Below, piece by piece: positions 1-8,919 of a DNA stretch of 18,459 bases. The stretch is from Endomicrobium sp. (lineage in GTDB: Bacteria > Elusimicrobiota > Endomicrobiia > Endomicrobiales > Endomicrobiaceae): contig JAISLV010000089.1 of assembly GCA_031277075.1 (NCBI GenBank), positions 1 through 18,459 of the forward strand, in the 5' to 3' direction. The notes under the pieces are model-generated. The model worked only from the letters and a program-made list of their open reading frames with translations, was not told the DNA's origin and did no database searches. Every line of letters begins with the position of its first letter. Within the stretch, counting starts at the first letter, position 1. The translations under genes and the position numbers were made by a program.

Positions 1-3000
1 CTTGAGCCGTTTCTCTTATGAAAAGCTGGTAGAGATCGTCGAATATCTCGTCTGCGTTTAAAGCCGCGTCGCGCGCGGCTTGAGAAAGATTTTCGTCAAG
101 CGCAACTTGTATTCCATGATTTTCGTCCATTACAAAATCCGCCTTCGCGCTGTCCCATTGGTATTTTATCGCTCCGCTGTCTGTATAAATTTCTCCGCTT
201 AAAGAAAGAATAAATTTATTTATATCGCCAAACCTAAGCGCGAGACTTTCTTTAGTATTTGCGGTAATTATATTGATAGGCGTTAAACCGTATAAAGCCT
301 GCCGGCTGAAAATTTCGCGCATTTGCGCCGAAAATCTTTCTTTCCTATCCGCGATATTGTTGTCCATATCGGCAAAATTTAGAGTTTCGGCAAGTTTTGC
401 CATTCTTTTTAAATAGCTGTCCGAAGCGGAAAATTTTCCGTTGACGTCAATATGAAACAAAAGTTCTCTGCCGTGAGAATCTATAAAGAAAATCCCTTCG
501 TTTTTAAGACGCGCGCCGAGCTTATGCTTTAAAACGTATATCATTCCCGCGCGTTTTATAGGATTGTCTAACGCGTCTATGTCTGCAAGAAAATCTCTAA
601 GCCGCTCAAGAGCGGAGCCGTCGGCGTTTATGTTTTGCCAGTTAAGTTTTTCCTGCAAAAACTTTAGGGTTTTGTATTTTATCTCTATTTTTTGTTTTAT
701 GCCGCTAAAAATTAAATCAAAAAACTCTTCTTTCCCGCCGCTTAGGGCTGCGGACGTTTCGTAAATAAAAGGGACGCCCGAAAAATTTGCTTCCGAAAAA
801 AAATCGCCGCCTAATTCGGAACTTGCTATTGATACGTTTTCGTTTGCCAAAAGACCGTCTTGCAAAAGAAACGGACTTTGCGCGGCAAACCAGCGCGCAA
901 GAATTTCTTCTTGACGCTCGCCCGTTAATCCTTCGGGCGGAGCATAATAACATTTTACCGATTTAAATCCGTCCGTTTCGTCTTGCATAAAAAACAAACG
1001 GAACCCTTTCGGAGACGAAATATGAGCGTAAGATTGCGCAGGACGCAGTTTTTGAGATATTTTTTCGCCCGCTAAATCTTTTAAATCTATCGGAATAAAA
1101 GAAAAAGAGTTTGCCCCGTCGCGCGATATTTCAGAAATTATTTCTACGGCGTCAGAATGTGCGCTTGAAGCAAAAAACAAAACCGTTGAATTCTCAAAAA
1201 AACCCGTTTTATCAAAATTTTTCCTCATTGCGGCAAATAAAGCGTTTCCCGCTCCCGCGTTTATATTAGCCCATATTGTTTTGGATAATTTATCGGCTAT
1301 CGCCCGTATACGCATAATGTTTTGGCTGTTGCCGTCCCTTCTTGTTTCGCTTTGAATTTCTAAAGCGTCCGCGATTTTTATAAGCTCAACTCCGTGCTTG
1401 GCAAGGAGTTTTTCGTCGGATACGCTGCAAAAATTAGGTCCTCTGTATCCGCCCAGCGCGCCGTTAAAAATATCCCTTGCTTTCAAATTTCTAACCCCGA
1501 CGTTTTTATCAAAATCTATCCGCTTCCAAGTTATTACCTTGTTAAACATTTGGTTAAAAAAATGTCCTGTAACTCTTTGGATAAAATAGACCGTAGACTC
1601 AGACCAGCTCATAGTATTTTCGTCGTCAAGAACGGCGTTTGTGATGAGGAACTTGTCGGCGGTTGAATTTAAAAACAGCGCCCGCGAAACGCTCGGATTT
1701 GCAAGCGCGACTCCAAGACTTGTCGTCCAGCTGCAAAGACCCGCAAAAATCGTTTTGGCGTTCTCAATGGGCGCGGCGACTTTTGATTTATGGGTTATCG
1801 CGTCAAAAACTTCAGATATGTTTTGGACGTCCCAAAAAGCTCTATGTCCCCTTGGAGTATGCGAAAAAAAGCTCTGCCCCAAATATTCCACGCCGCCTTT
1901 AGTAGTCACTTTCATTATGTTTCCAAAAGGGACGTCCGTAACCGAGACGGAATCTATGCCGAGCAAATCTGCAAAATCTTTCATAGCGGCGTATATTCCG
2001 TCGGGATTCATAAAGCCTCTGCCGTAACCGTAATTTTGGACGACAAGAATTTCAAATATAAGATTTTTTACGCTGTTGCCCGCTTTTTTTATATTCGTTT
2101 CGTCTATTAAACGGCAATAATACATAAGTTTTTCTATAAAAACTTCAAATTCTTCAGACGCGTTTTTTTGTTTTGCGGCTTGGCGCAAATTGTTTTCGTA
2201 TATAAATTTTCCGACGGCTTTTGCAAGCGAAGATTCTTCCGTTTGAGATTCTTCCGCCGCAAACCTCAAGTTCATCAGTCCTTTTACGACGTCTTTTAAT
2301 ACAAACGGGCTGTTTGCGTCAAAAGCGACTTTAGTCATATATCCCGTCAAATCGCCTTGAGCGACGGAATAAACGCCGTTATGGTCGGCATTGTATCCTC
2401 TTAGACGACCCGAACTTCCGCCGTCGTCGTAAGCTCCCGTAACGCTTAAAATTCTTCCGGGTTTTATGCCGTCGGGCGTGGTTAAAATTTCTTCCGCAGT
2501 TCCTCCGCCTGAAATTTTTACGGAATCGTATTGCAAAAGCCAGTTTTTGTTTTTCTTTTCTCCCTGCCCTAAGTTTGAAAGAACTGTGTGGACGTCGTTT
2601 AGCGCGGAAATTATATCGTTTCTTTTAGAGGTAAAATTTTTACGCTCAAGCGCGGAAAGAAGTTTCTCTGAAACCGCATCGGACGTTTTCTTGCCGAATA
2701 CTCCGCTGTTTTCAACAAAATTATAAATAAAGTTTATAACGGCGTCCGCTTCCTTGCTTGCGTTTTTCCCAAAGAGTTCGTTTTCCGCGCAATCAAGCAA
2801 AATGTTTGAAGAAAAAACCGTTTCTTCATCGTCTATCTTTGCAAACCTTGCAAAAATTTCTGATTTCGCTTTGGCGCCCGCATCGCCGCTTAAAACGTCT
2901 GAGGCAGCCGCGATATAAGCGAATTTATCTTTAGTTTCCGCAGATTTAAGAGCGTTAAAATATCCGTCTATATCGCTAAGCAGCAGATTTTTTGCGCGCT

Positions 3001-6000
3001 GCCTTTTAAAATCTATCAAAACGCTTGCCGCCTGAAGGATAAACGACAATGCGCCGGTGTTTGACGCTTCAAGATTAAGCGAAACAAAAGAGGAATCTTC
3101 GGAAGGAAATTCGCCGTTTTTTTCGCTTTCAATAATATTATTAAGCGCGGTTTCCGCCTCTTTTGAATAAAAATCTTTCAGTCTAAGCATCGCCTGCTGC
3201 CTAAGCCAAAAAGCGCCCTCTTTATTTGAAAAATCTTTGACGGCAACGCCTTGAGCGGCTTTTATAAAAAAATCGGAAGCGGCTTTATAAGCTCCGCTTT
3301 CTTTTCCCCCCTCGCCAAAATTAGACGAGTCTGCAACGGCTTTCACTAAAGCGTTTTGAAAAAGCGTAATTTTGCGCGTATAAGATATCGCTTCAAAAAG
3401 TTCTTTTTTACTTTCCTCAACGGCAAAATCTTCGCTTGACGCGTCTCCCAAAAGGCTAAGATATTTTTTTTCTTTGCCTTTTATGGTATTTCCTTCGCGC
3501 AGACGTTCAAACATATCTTGCGAAAAACTGACAAAATATTGCGTAAAAGAGCCGCCTCCGTAACGCGCAAGAAAAATTACCGCAGAAACGCTCCTTATAA
3601 GCGCGTCTTCGGCTTCTTCCTCGCTAAACCCCGCGCCTCCCGCGTCAAAATAAGCCCGTATTTCTTCCGCCTGAAACTGCAAAGCCTCTATAGCCCTTCT
3701 TTTAAGTCTTTCGTTTTTGCCTTCAAATATTTTTTTAAAATACCCGCTTGCCGCGTCGTTAAGAGCCGCGTCGCGGACGTCTATGTCGCGCGCGTTTAAC
3801 GAAGACGAAACGTATTTGAGAACGGCAATATTTTGCGCGTCTTTTTCAAAATATTGGGAAAGAGCGCCGTCAAAACGTTTTTTTATCATTTCGTAAGAAT
3901 AAAATTTTTCTTCGCCGAATAATCCGCGCCGCTGCGGATTTACAGCCACATTGTTTTCTTCAAGCAGTTTATGCAGTTTTACTCCCCTTGAATAAAGTTT
4001 CGGCGAATAAATTCCAAAACTTTTTTGCAAAACGCCCGATGAAAAATTAAAAAACGTTTCCGACGCCCGCTTTATGTCGCCTTCAAAAACCGTTCTTTCA
4101 TAGTCTGATAAGGCGTCTTTGGGCAAAGAATATATCTTTTTTACGTTTTCGTAAAACTCGTCAAAAATCTTTAAAATTTCAGGAGCGGCAAGAATAAAAT
4201 CTCCTCCGTTTTGAGACGCCGCTAAAAATTCAAAGAACCCGATGAAATCGTCCGCTTCATTTTCTACGGCTTTAAGCGCCTTTGCGGCTTCAAGAATATC
4301 CTGAGGCAAAACGCTTTTTTCAAAAGAAGTCTTAACGGGGCTTTTGCGGTTTGACACTTCAAAAATATCTGATTTGCCGTATCCGCCGCTTGTCTCAACG
4401 GCAATTTCAACGCGATACAAGCCGTCGGCTTTTTCAGAAATCTTAGATTTTACAGATTTTAGTTTTGCGGCGCCGCTCAGGCGTTTATTAAGTTCTTCCT
4501 CAACTCCGCCGCAATAAAGTTCCAGCGCCTCTGGGGTTTTTTCAAGGTATTTTATCAGCTCGTAATCGCCAAACATAACAGAGCCGAGCCTTTGAATGTT
4601 TAAAGCGTTATTTTCTACAATAAAACCTGAAAGGTCTATAACTTTTTGAAGCGCCGAAGAAAATATTTTTCCCTGCGACAATATTGAATTTTCATATAAA
4701 CTTCCCGCATTGTTTTCCGCTCCAAACGTAGTTTCAGGCGTAATAACGATATAGGAAACGCCTTTTTCGTTCAATATGTCGCAAAGACCTCGGCTATGGT
4801 ATCCGCCGGTAACAAGTATTTTTATTTCTGCGGCTTTTGAAAGCATTTCTTTGAAATCGTTCTTTGCGGTATTTCTTGCGGAAGGATTGTTCTGCGCGCG
4901 CGCAACGCCCGCTTTCTCTATAAAAATATCGTTTCTTTTTTCGTTAATTTCGTAGAATTCTTTTGCCGTATTGTAATAGCTCAATACGCTTTCCATTAAA
5001 TCCGCTTTTAAAAAGTTTCCAAACGCATACCTTAAATCTTCGTCTTTTTCAGACAATGCGGCGTATTCGTAAGGAAGAATATTTTGTTTTATCAATTTTT
5101 CGGCGTAAGAAAGCGTCCGCAATAAAGACGCGCCGCGCTTTTGCGCGGTATTGTCTGCAAAAGACGCTAAAATTTCCCAAAACAGAAAATCTTCTTCCTC
5201 AACAAGCAAAACGGGATTAAGGCTGTCTTTTAATTTTCTATATTTGAAAAAGACGTCAAGGGAAGGCGTTCTAAACTGAAAAGACGCATAGAGTTTTCCC
5301 AACTCTTCAATTTTATCGTTTGAGTTTTCAATTTTTACATAATCTTTATAGGGAAGCCTGTTTTTGAGGAAAGAGTAAAATTTTGAGAGGTCTTCGTTCG
5401 TTTTCTTTACGTTGATTTTCTTTTCAAGAGCGGCAGCCGTTTCGCAGGCGAAAAAGGACGGATATTTGCGTTTATATTCGGGCAGATTTTGTTCCGCCGC
5501 GTATTTTATGAGAGCGCGGGCGAAAACTGCGCGCGGAATTTTAGCGTTTTCATATCTGCTTTTTAGCTTTATGAGTTTTGCGCATTGAGCAGGAAGCAGT
5601 TTTAATATTTCTTCAGCGGTTTTGGCGCTGTAAGCGTTAAAAACGGCGGCGTTTTCAGCTCTTGTCTCAATTAAAAAAGAAAGCCTTTTTATATTGTCTT
5701 TGTGTATTGTTTCGTCTTCAAGCCCTCTAAGAACGACGCTTGGATTATTTAAAGCAAAATGCTGCGTTCCCGTAATGGAATTATTTTTTAAAAGCGTATC
5801 CGTAAAATTTTTATACGAACTCAGACTTTTAAGTTTTTTATAAGATTCAAGTCCGACATCCGAATATGCGCCTTCAACGTAAAATTCTTTGCTTTTATCT
5901 GAAGAATCGTCAATTAATTTCAGCAAATCGCTTATTATCGTCTGCGTATTATAATCTTCATGAAAATCCTGAATATTTATAACGAGCAAATCGGAAGAAT

Positions 6001-6163
6001 AGTCCGCATAAGAAGTTGTTTTTGCGCGCGGCAATTTGGAAGTTAAAGACGCGTTAAACGGATAGCCGCCAAAAGGTATGGAATATGAAGTATTTGGCGC
6101 AATGCTTAAAAGCAAAGCTAAGCCGCATAATACCGAAAGAGATTTCTTTATTAGTATTTTCAT
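1..6163 (-). CDS. Giant exported protein with TraB/TIKI-like and CofD/YvcK-like domains (C-terminus beyond window)
   Basis: The frame is open from an ATG at 6163 to the window edge, giving 2054 codons with no stop; the C-terminus is not seen. A TAA lies in frame just upstream, so this is the first ATG. Residues 1-28 look like a Sec signal peptide (basic KILIKK, hydrophobic core, SYS end). Residues about 55-480 show a TraB/TIKI/ChaN-like pattern: H68 in QDFHEDYN, E97 in VEGA, R410 in KRNDIF and H456 in GGYHSRGL. Residues about 480-1210 are mostly helical, alanine- and lysine-rich, and unrecognised. Residues about 1215-1620 match the CofD/YvcK family: GGGT at 1219-1222, DDGGSSGRLR at 1246-1255, GD at 1270-1271, AGNSVKNL around 1362, and FAGLCSWTTSLG around 1473. 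Residues 1620-2054 are unrecognised. CofD enzymes transfer phospholactate to a flavin precursor and YvcK binds nucleotide sugars; the role here is unknown. The domain call is fairly firm for CofD/YvcK and moderate for TraB/TIKI. Confidence 0.85.
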   Translation of the reverse strand, partial: MKILIKKSLSVLCGLALLLSIAPNTSYSIPFGGYPFNASLTSKLPRAKTTSYADYSSDLLVINIQDFHEDYNTQTIISDLLKLIDDSSDKSKEFYVEGAYSDVGLESYKKLKSLSSYKNFTDTLLKNNSITGTQHFALNNPSVVLRGLEDETIHKDNIKRLSFLIETRAENAAVFNAYSAKTAEEILKLLPAQCAKLIKLKSRYENAKIPRAVFARALIKYAAEQNLPEYKRKYPSFFACETAAALEKKINVKKTNEDLSKFYSFLKNRLPYKDYVKIENSNDKIEELGKLYASFQFRTPSLDVFFKYRKLKDSLNPVLLVEEEDFLFWEILASFADNTAQKRGASLLRTLSYAEKLIKQNILPYEYAALSEKDEDLRYAFGNFLKADLMESVLSYYNTAKEFYEINEKRNDIFIEKAGVARAQNNPSARNTAKNDFKEMLSKAAEIKILVTGGYHSRGLCDILNEKGVSYIVITPETTFGAENNAGSLYENSILSQGKIFSSALQKVIDLSGFIVENNALNIQRLGSVMFGDYELIKYLEKTPEALELYCGGVEEELNKRLSGAAKLKSVKSKISEKADGLYRVEIAVETSGGYGKSDIFEVSNRKSPVKTSFEKSVLPQDILEAAKALKAVENEADDFIGFFEFLAASQNGGDFILAAPEILKIFDEFYENVKKIYSLPKDALSDYERTVFEGDIKRASETFFNFSSGVLQKSFGIYSPKLYSRGVKLHKLLEENNVAVNPQRRGLFGEEKFYSYEMIKKRFDGALSQYFEKDAQNIAVLKYVSSSLNARDIDVRDAALNDAASGYFKKIFEGKNERLKRRAIEALQFQAEEIRAYFDAGGAGFSEEEAEDALIRSVSAVIFLARYGGGSFTQYFVSFSQDMFERLREGNTIKGKEKKYLSLLGDASSEDFAVEESKKELFEAISYTRKITLFQNALVKAVADSSNFGEGGKESGAYKAASDFFIKAAQGVAVKDFSNKEGAFWLRQQAMLRLKDFYSKEAETALNNIIESEKNGEFPSEDSSFVSLNLEASNTGALSFILQAASVLIDFKRQRAKNLLLSDIDGYFNALKSAETKDKFAYIAAASDVLSGDAGAKAKSEIFARFAKIDDEETVFSSNILLDCAENELFGKNASKEADAVINFIYNFVENSGVFGKKTSDAVSEKLLSALERKNFTSKRNDIISALNDVHTVLSNLGQGEKKNKNWLLQYDSVKISGGGTAEEILTTPDGIKPGRILSVTGAYDDGGSSGRLRGYNADHNGVYSVAQGDLTGYMTKVAFDANSPFVLKDVVKGLMNLRFAAEESQTEESSLAKAVGKFIYENNLRQAAKQKNASEEFEVFIEKLMYYCRLIDETNIKKAGNSVKNLIFEILVVQNYGYGRGFMNPDGIYAAMKDFADLLGIDSVSVTDVPFGNIMKVTTKGGVEYLGQSFFSHTPRGHRAFWDVQNISEVFDAITHKSKVAAPIENAKTIFAGLCSWTTSLGVALANPSVSRALFLNSTADKFLITNAVLDDENTMSWSESTVYFIQRVTGHFFNQMFNKVITWKRIDFDKNVGVRNLKARDIFNGALGGYRGPNFCSVSDEKLLAKHGVELIKIADALEIQSETRRDGNSQNIMRIRAIADKLSKTIWANINAGAGNALFAAMRKNFDKTGFFENSTVLFFASSAHSDAVEIISEISRDGANSFSFIPIDLKDLAGEKISQKLRPAQSYAHISSPKGFRLFFMQDETDGFKSVKCYYAPPEGLTGERQEEILARWFAAQSPFLLQDGLLANENVSIASSELGGDFFSEANFSGVPFIYETSAALSGGKEEFFDLIFSGIKQKIEIKYKTLKFLQEKLNWQNINADGSALERLRDFLADIDALDNPIKRAGMIYVLKHKLGARLKNEGIFFIDSHGRELLFHIDVNGKFSASDSYLKRMAKLAETLNFADMDNNIADRKERFSAQMREIFSRQALYGLTPINIITANTKESLALRFGDINKFILSLSGEIYTDSGAIKYQWDSAKADFVMDENHGIQVALDENLSQAARDAALNADEIFDDLYQLFIRETAQ

Positions 6164-6171
6164 ATTAAAAT

Positions 6172-6200
6172 ATTATAATCTAAAGAAAGAATAAGCTCAA
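6172..6200 (-). promoter_or_regulatory. Sigma-70-like promoter for the giant protein gene, likely leaderless
   Basis: On the minus strand TTGAGC (6195-6200) and TATAAT (6172-6177) are separated by exactly 17 nt. The -10 matches the consensus perfectly and the -35 matches 4 of 6. Only 8 nt separate the -10 from the ATG at 6163, which puts the expected transcription start at the initiation codon. No Shine-Dalgarno sequence is present. This suggests that the giant gene is transcribed separately from macB and yields a leaderless mRNA (inference). Confidence 0.6.
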
Positions 6201-6248
6201 GTAGTTTATTGGTTTCTATAAAACGCGAAAAGCCTAAAGCGGTATTTT

Positions 6249-8213
6249 TTAATCGTGCCTTAAGGCTTCTATAGGGTTTAAAAGCGAGGCTTTTCTTGCC
6301 GGCCACACGCCAAAAAGCAAACCTGTTATTGCGGAAAAACCGAAGGCGAGAAACACTGAAGACAATGTTACGGAAGTTGTCCATCCTGCTATTTTGCTGA
6401 TTATTATAGAAATGAGCGAACCGCAAATAATGCCTATTATTCCGCCCGCGCAGCAGACAAAGATTGATTCTATTATAAATTGAAATAAAATATCGGCGTT
6501 GTTTGCGCCTATAGCTTTTCTCAAACCTATTTCTTTTGTTCTTTCTGAAACGGACACAAACATTATATTCATAATTCCTATGCCGCCCACAAGCAAACTA
6601 ATAAAAGCTATAGAGCCTAAAAGCAGCGAAAAAGCTTTTGCCATCTGCGACATCGTCTCTTGAATTTCAGCCATATTGCGCACGCGCACGGCGTCCGTAT
6701 TTTTGGCGGGCATTCTGTGAGTAAATAAAAGCCTCTGCGTTATTTTGTCTGCCGCTTCAGACATATCGGCGTCTTCTTTAATTTGAACGTCCATACTGTT
6801 TATGTATTTAGTCCCTATGACTCTATACATAGCCGTGTTTAGAGGCATAATTATTTTATCGTCTTCGTCGCGCCAGCCGCTAGAGCCTTTTTCGGGCAAA
6901 ACGCCTATAACTTGAAAATCTATCCTGTTTATTTTTACAAACTCGCCTATAGGATTAAAATTCGCGTCGTCCCAAAGCTGTTTTACGACCGTTTTTCCAA
7001 GCAAAACGACTCTTTGTCTTTGTATATTTTCTTCTTCCGTAAAAAATCTTCCGCTTGCGGCTTGAGAAGTTCTAAGTTCGGCATAATCTAGCGAAACCCC
7101 GTCTAAACGCGTATTGTAATTTTTGCCGTTAGCCACAATTTGCGCTCTGCCGCTTGCATACCCTGAAATTTTTGAAATTTCGCGGACATTTTTCTTTAAA
7201 TCCGCTATGTCTTCGGGTATCAAACGCAACCGCGCCCCGCTTTCTGAAGATATTCCGCCTCTTTGCGAAGCTCCGGGACTTATCGTTAAAAGATTAGACC
7301 CAAGCCCCGCTACTTGGTCTTCAATCGCTTTTTGCGCGCCGGTTCCTACGGCAAGCATAGATATTAAACTTGCCACGCCTATCATAACGCCAAGTATAGA
7401 TAAAGCCGAACGCATTTTGTTGCCGATTAACGAACGCTGCGCCTGAAGAAAATAATCTTTAAATCTTGATAGAGAAAACGCTTTATGCTTGAAGTTCTCA
7501 TCGGTATTTTGCTTTTTAATGTTTTGCGCAGGAGCGGTTTTTACGTCTGAAATAATTACGCCGTCTTGCATCTGCACGGTTCTTGTGGCGTAAGCCGTAA
7601 GCTCGGGCTCGTGCGTAACCATAACTATAGTAATGCCCGAAGCGTTTAAATTTTTGAGTATGTCTATAATTTCTTTTGTTGATTTTGTGTCCAAATTTCC
7701 GGTGGGTTCATCGGCAAAAATTATAAGCGGTTTATTTATTAGAGAACGCGCTATAGCGACTCTTTGCTGCTGCCCGCCCGACATTTCGCTTGGGCGATGC
7801 GTCATTCTTTCTGAAAGTCCTACAAGTTTCAAAAGTTTTGCGGGGTCTTCGCTGGCGTTTTCTTTTTTTGAAGACGAATAAATTACGGGCAAATGAACGT
7901 TTTCTAAGGCTGTTAATTTGCTTAATAGATTGAATTGTTGAAAGATAAACCCAAGATAGCGGTTTCTTAAAGCGGCAAGTTCATTGTCGCAGTATTTTGA
8001 AACTTCTATGCCTGCAAGTTTAAAAGAACCTGAGCTGGGTTTATCTAAAAGTCCTAAAATGTTTAGAAGCGTAGATTTACCGCTTCCAGAATGCCCCATT
8101 ATAGCTACAAATTCGCCGTGTTCTATAGTAAGGGTTATTCCATGAAGAACGGGAACGTCAAGTTTTTCTAAATGGTAAGTTTTTTTAATGTTTTTAAGTT
8201 CTATAACTTTCAT
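6249..8213 (-). CDS. macB: MacB-type ABC transporter, ATPase fused to permease
   Basis: This 654-residue protein has the MacB layout: an N-terminal ABC ATPase (about 1-230), a linker, then one membrane helix (about 265-290), a large periplasmic MacB_PCD domain, and three C-terminal helices of the FtsX type. The Walker A motif GHSGSGKST is at 40-48, the signature SGGQQQR at 145-151, Walker B LIIFADE near 163-169, and the switch histidine at about 201. MacB proteins use ATP in the cytoplasm to drive substrates from the periplasm through an adaptor and TolC; known substrates are macrolides, peptides and lipoproteins. The ATG at 8213 overlaps the stop of the preceding hydrolase gene (ATGA), which indicates translational coupling. 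The matching adaptor and TolC genes lie upstream in the same orientation. The exact substrate cannot be read from the sequence. Confidence 0.95.
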   Translation of the reverse strand: MKVIELKNIKKTYHLEKLDVPVLHGITLTIEHGEFVAIMGHSGSGKSTLLNILGLLDKPSSGSFKLAGIEVSKYCDNELAALRNRYLGFIFQQFNLLSKLTALENVHLPVIYSSSKKENASEDPAKLLKLVGLSERMTHRPSEMSGGQQQRVAIARSLINKPLIIFADEPTGNLDTKSTKEIIDILKNLNASGITIVMVTHEPELTAYATRTVQMQDGVIISDVKTAPAQNIKKQNTDENFKHKAFSLSRFKDYFLQAQRSLIGNKMRSALSILGVMIGVASLISMLAVGTGAQKAIEDQVAGLGSNLLTISPGASQRGGISSESGARLRLIPEDIADLKKNVREISKISGYASGRAQIVANGKNYNTRLDGVSLDYAELRTSQAASGRFFTEEENIQRQRVVLLGKTVVKQLWDDANFNPIGEFVKINRIDFQVIGVLPEKGSSGWRDEDDKIIMPLNTAMYRVIGTKYINSMDVQIKEDADMSEAADKITQRLLFTHRMPAKNTDAVRVRNMAEIQETMSQMAKAFSLLLGSIAFISLLVGGIGIMNIMFVSVSERTKEIGLRKAIGANNADILFQFIIESIFVCCAGGIIGIICGSLISIIISKIAGWTTSVTLSSVFLAFGFSAITGLLFGVWPARKASLLNPIEALRHD

Positions 8214-8863
8214 TGCTCGCTCGGATACGCGTCTTTAACGGTTTCAAGCAGACCGCTGTTAAAAATTGATATCGGCGAAATTACGGTTTCGTCAAAAGGA
8301 ACATTATTTATGCCGCCGTAACGGGCTTCTAAGAGAGTTTGAGCCTGCGGAAAACTTAAATCAAAATCGCCGAGCTTTTGAAGTTCGCCTATTTGAACGC
8401 CTAAAGCTCTGTCGTAGACTTTCCATATAAGTTCGGAGCAGTAAATTTTATCGTCGCTCCATTCAAAAGTAAGGTCGTAATCTTTTCCTATAAATTTTTT
8501 GCCTTCGGCTTCCATTTTAGCTTGAGCCTCAGGCGTCAAAATTTTGTCGGCGTCTTTAAGTCTTCTTACGACATAATATCCGTTTTCGCCTCTGGCAATC
8601 CATTGGTCTAAAGGCGCGCTTTTTACAGGCTGAACGGCTTCGTAGACGTAAAAAACTCCGTCTTTTTTATAAATAATTCCGCAGTGCGAATATTTGGATT
8701 TCGTAGCAAATTGTATAGCTTTATTTTGGCTTGTAAGCGAAGTTTGAAAAATTATATCGCCGCTTTTAAACAACGACTTTTTCTTACGGCTTTCGTAGGC
8801 GATATAGCCCGCGCCCGCTAAAATTAAAACCGACAAAATGGCAGTTAAAATTTTGCTCTGCAT
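8210..8863 (-). CDS. YiiX/YebB-like permuted NlpC/P60 (papain-fold) cysteine hydrolase, membrane-anchored
   Basis: The chosen ATG at 8863 gives 217 residues and follows AAGGAG by 8 nt; an upstream GTG at 8914 lacks such a site. Residues about 5-22 form one hydrophobic segment, either an uncleaved signal anchor or a signal peptide, so the enzyme should face the periplasm. Its features match the YiiX/YebB-like family (PF05708): GDIIFQ at 35-40, H60 in SKYSHCG, E75 in VYEAVQ and C142 in IYCSELIWK. In permuted NlpC/P60 folds the histidine precedes the cysteine, as here, so a catalytic C142/H60 pair is expected. Members of this fold cleave amide or ester bonds in peptidoglycan peptides, lipids or isopeptides; the substrate is unknown. 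The gene sits between the adaptor and macB genes and ends inside the macB start codon, so it is probably expressed and working with the exporter. Confidence 0.85.
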   Translation of the reverse strand: MQSKILTAILSVLILAGAGYIAYESRKKKSLFKSGDIIFQTSLTSQNKAIQFATKSKYSHCGIIYKKDGVFYVYEAVQPVKSAPLDQWIARGENGYYVVRRLKDADKILTPEAQAKMEAEGKKFIGKDYDLTFEWSDDKIYCSELIWKVYDRALGVQIGELQKLGDFDLSFPQAQTLLEARYGGINNVPFDETVISPISIFNSGLLETVKDAYPSEQ

Positions 8864-8871
8864 AATATAAG

Positions 8872-8877
8872 CTCCTT
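8872..8877 (-). promoter_or_regulatory. Ribosome binding site deciding the YiiX-like gene start
   Basis: AAGGAG on the minus strand lies 8 nt before the ATG at 8863. It argues for this start rather than the in-frame GTG at 8914, and it removes 17 residues that would otherwise precede the membrane segment. Confidence 0.75.
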
Positions 8878-8919
8878 CTTTGGAAAATAAGCGGCGCGAC
8901 TGCTGAAAATTCACGCCGT

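Noticed and set aside
1641..2027. Plus-strand frame of 128 codons within the giant gene
   Set aside because: It is antisense to the conserved CofD/YvcK segment, whose motifs show that the minus strand is the coding one.
8864..8914. GTG start at 8914 for the YiiX-like gene
   Set aside because: The ATG at 8863 has a good ribosome binding site and places the membrane segment at the true N-terminus.
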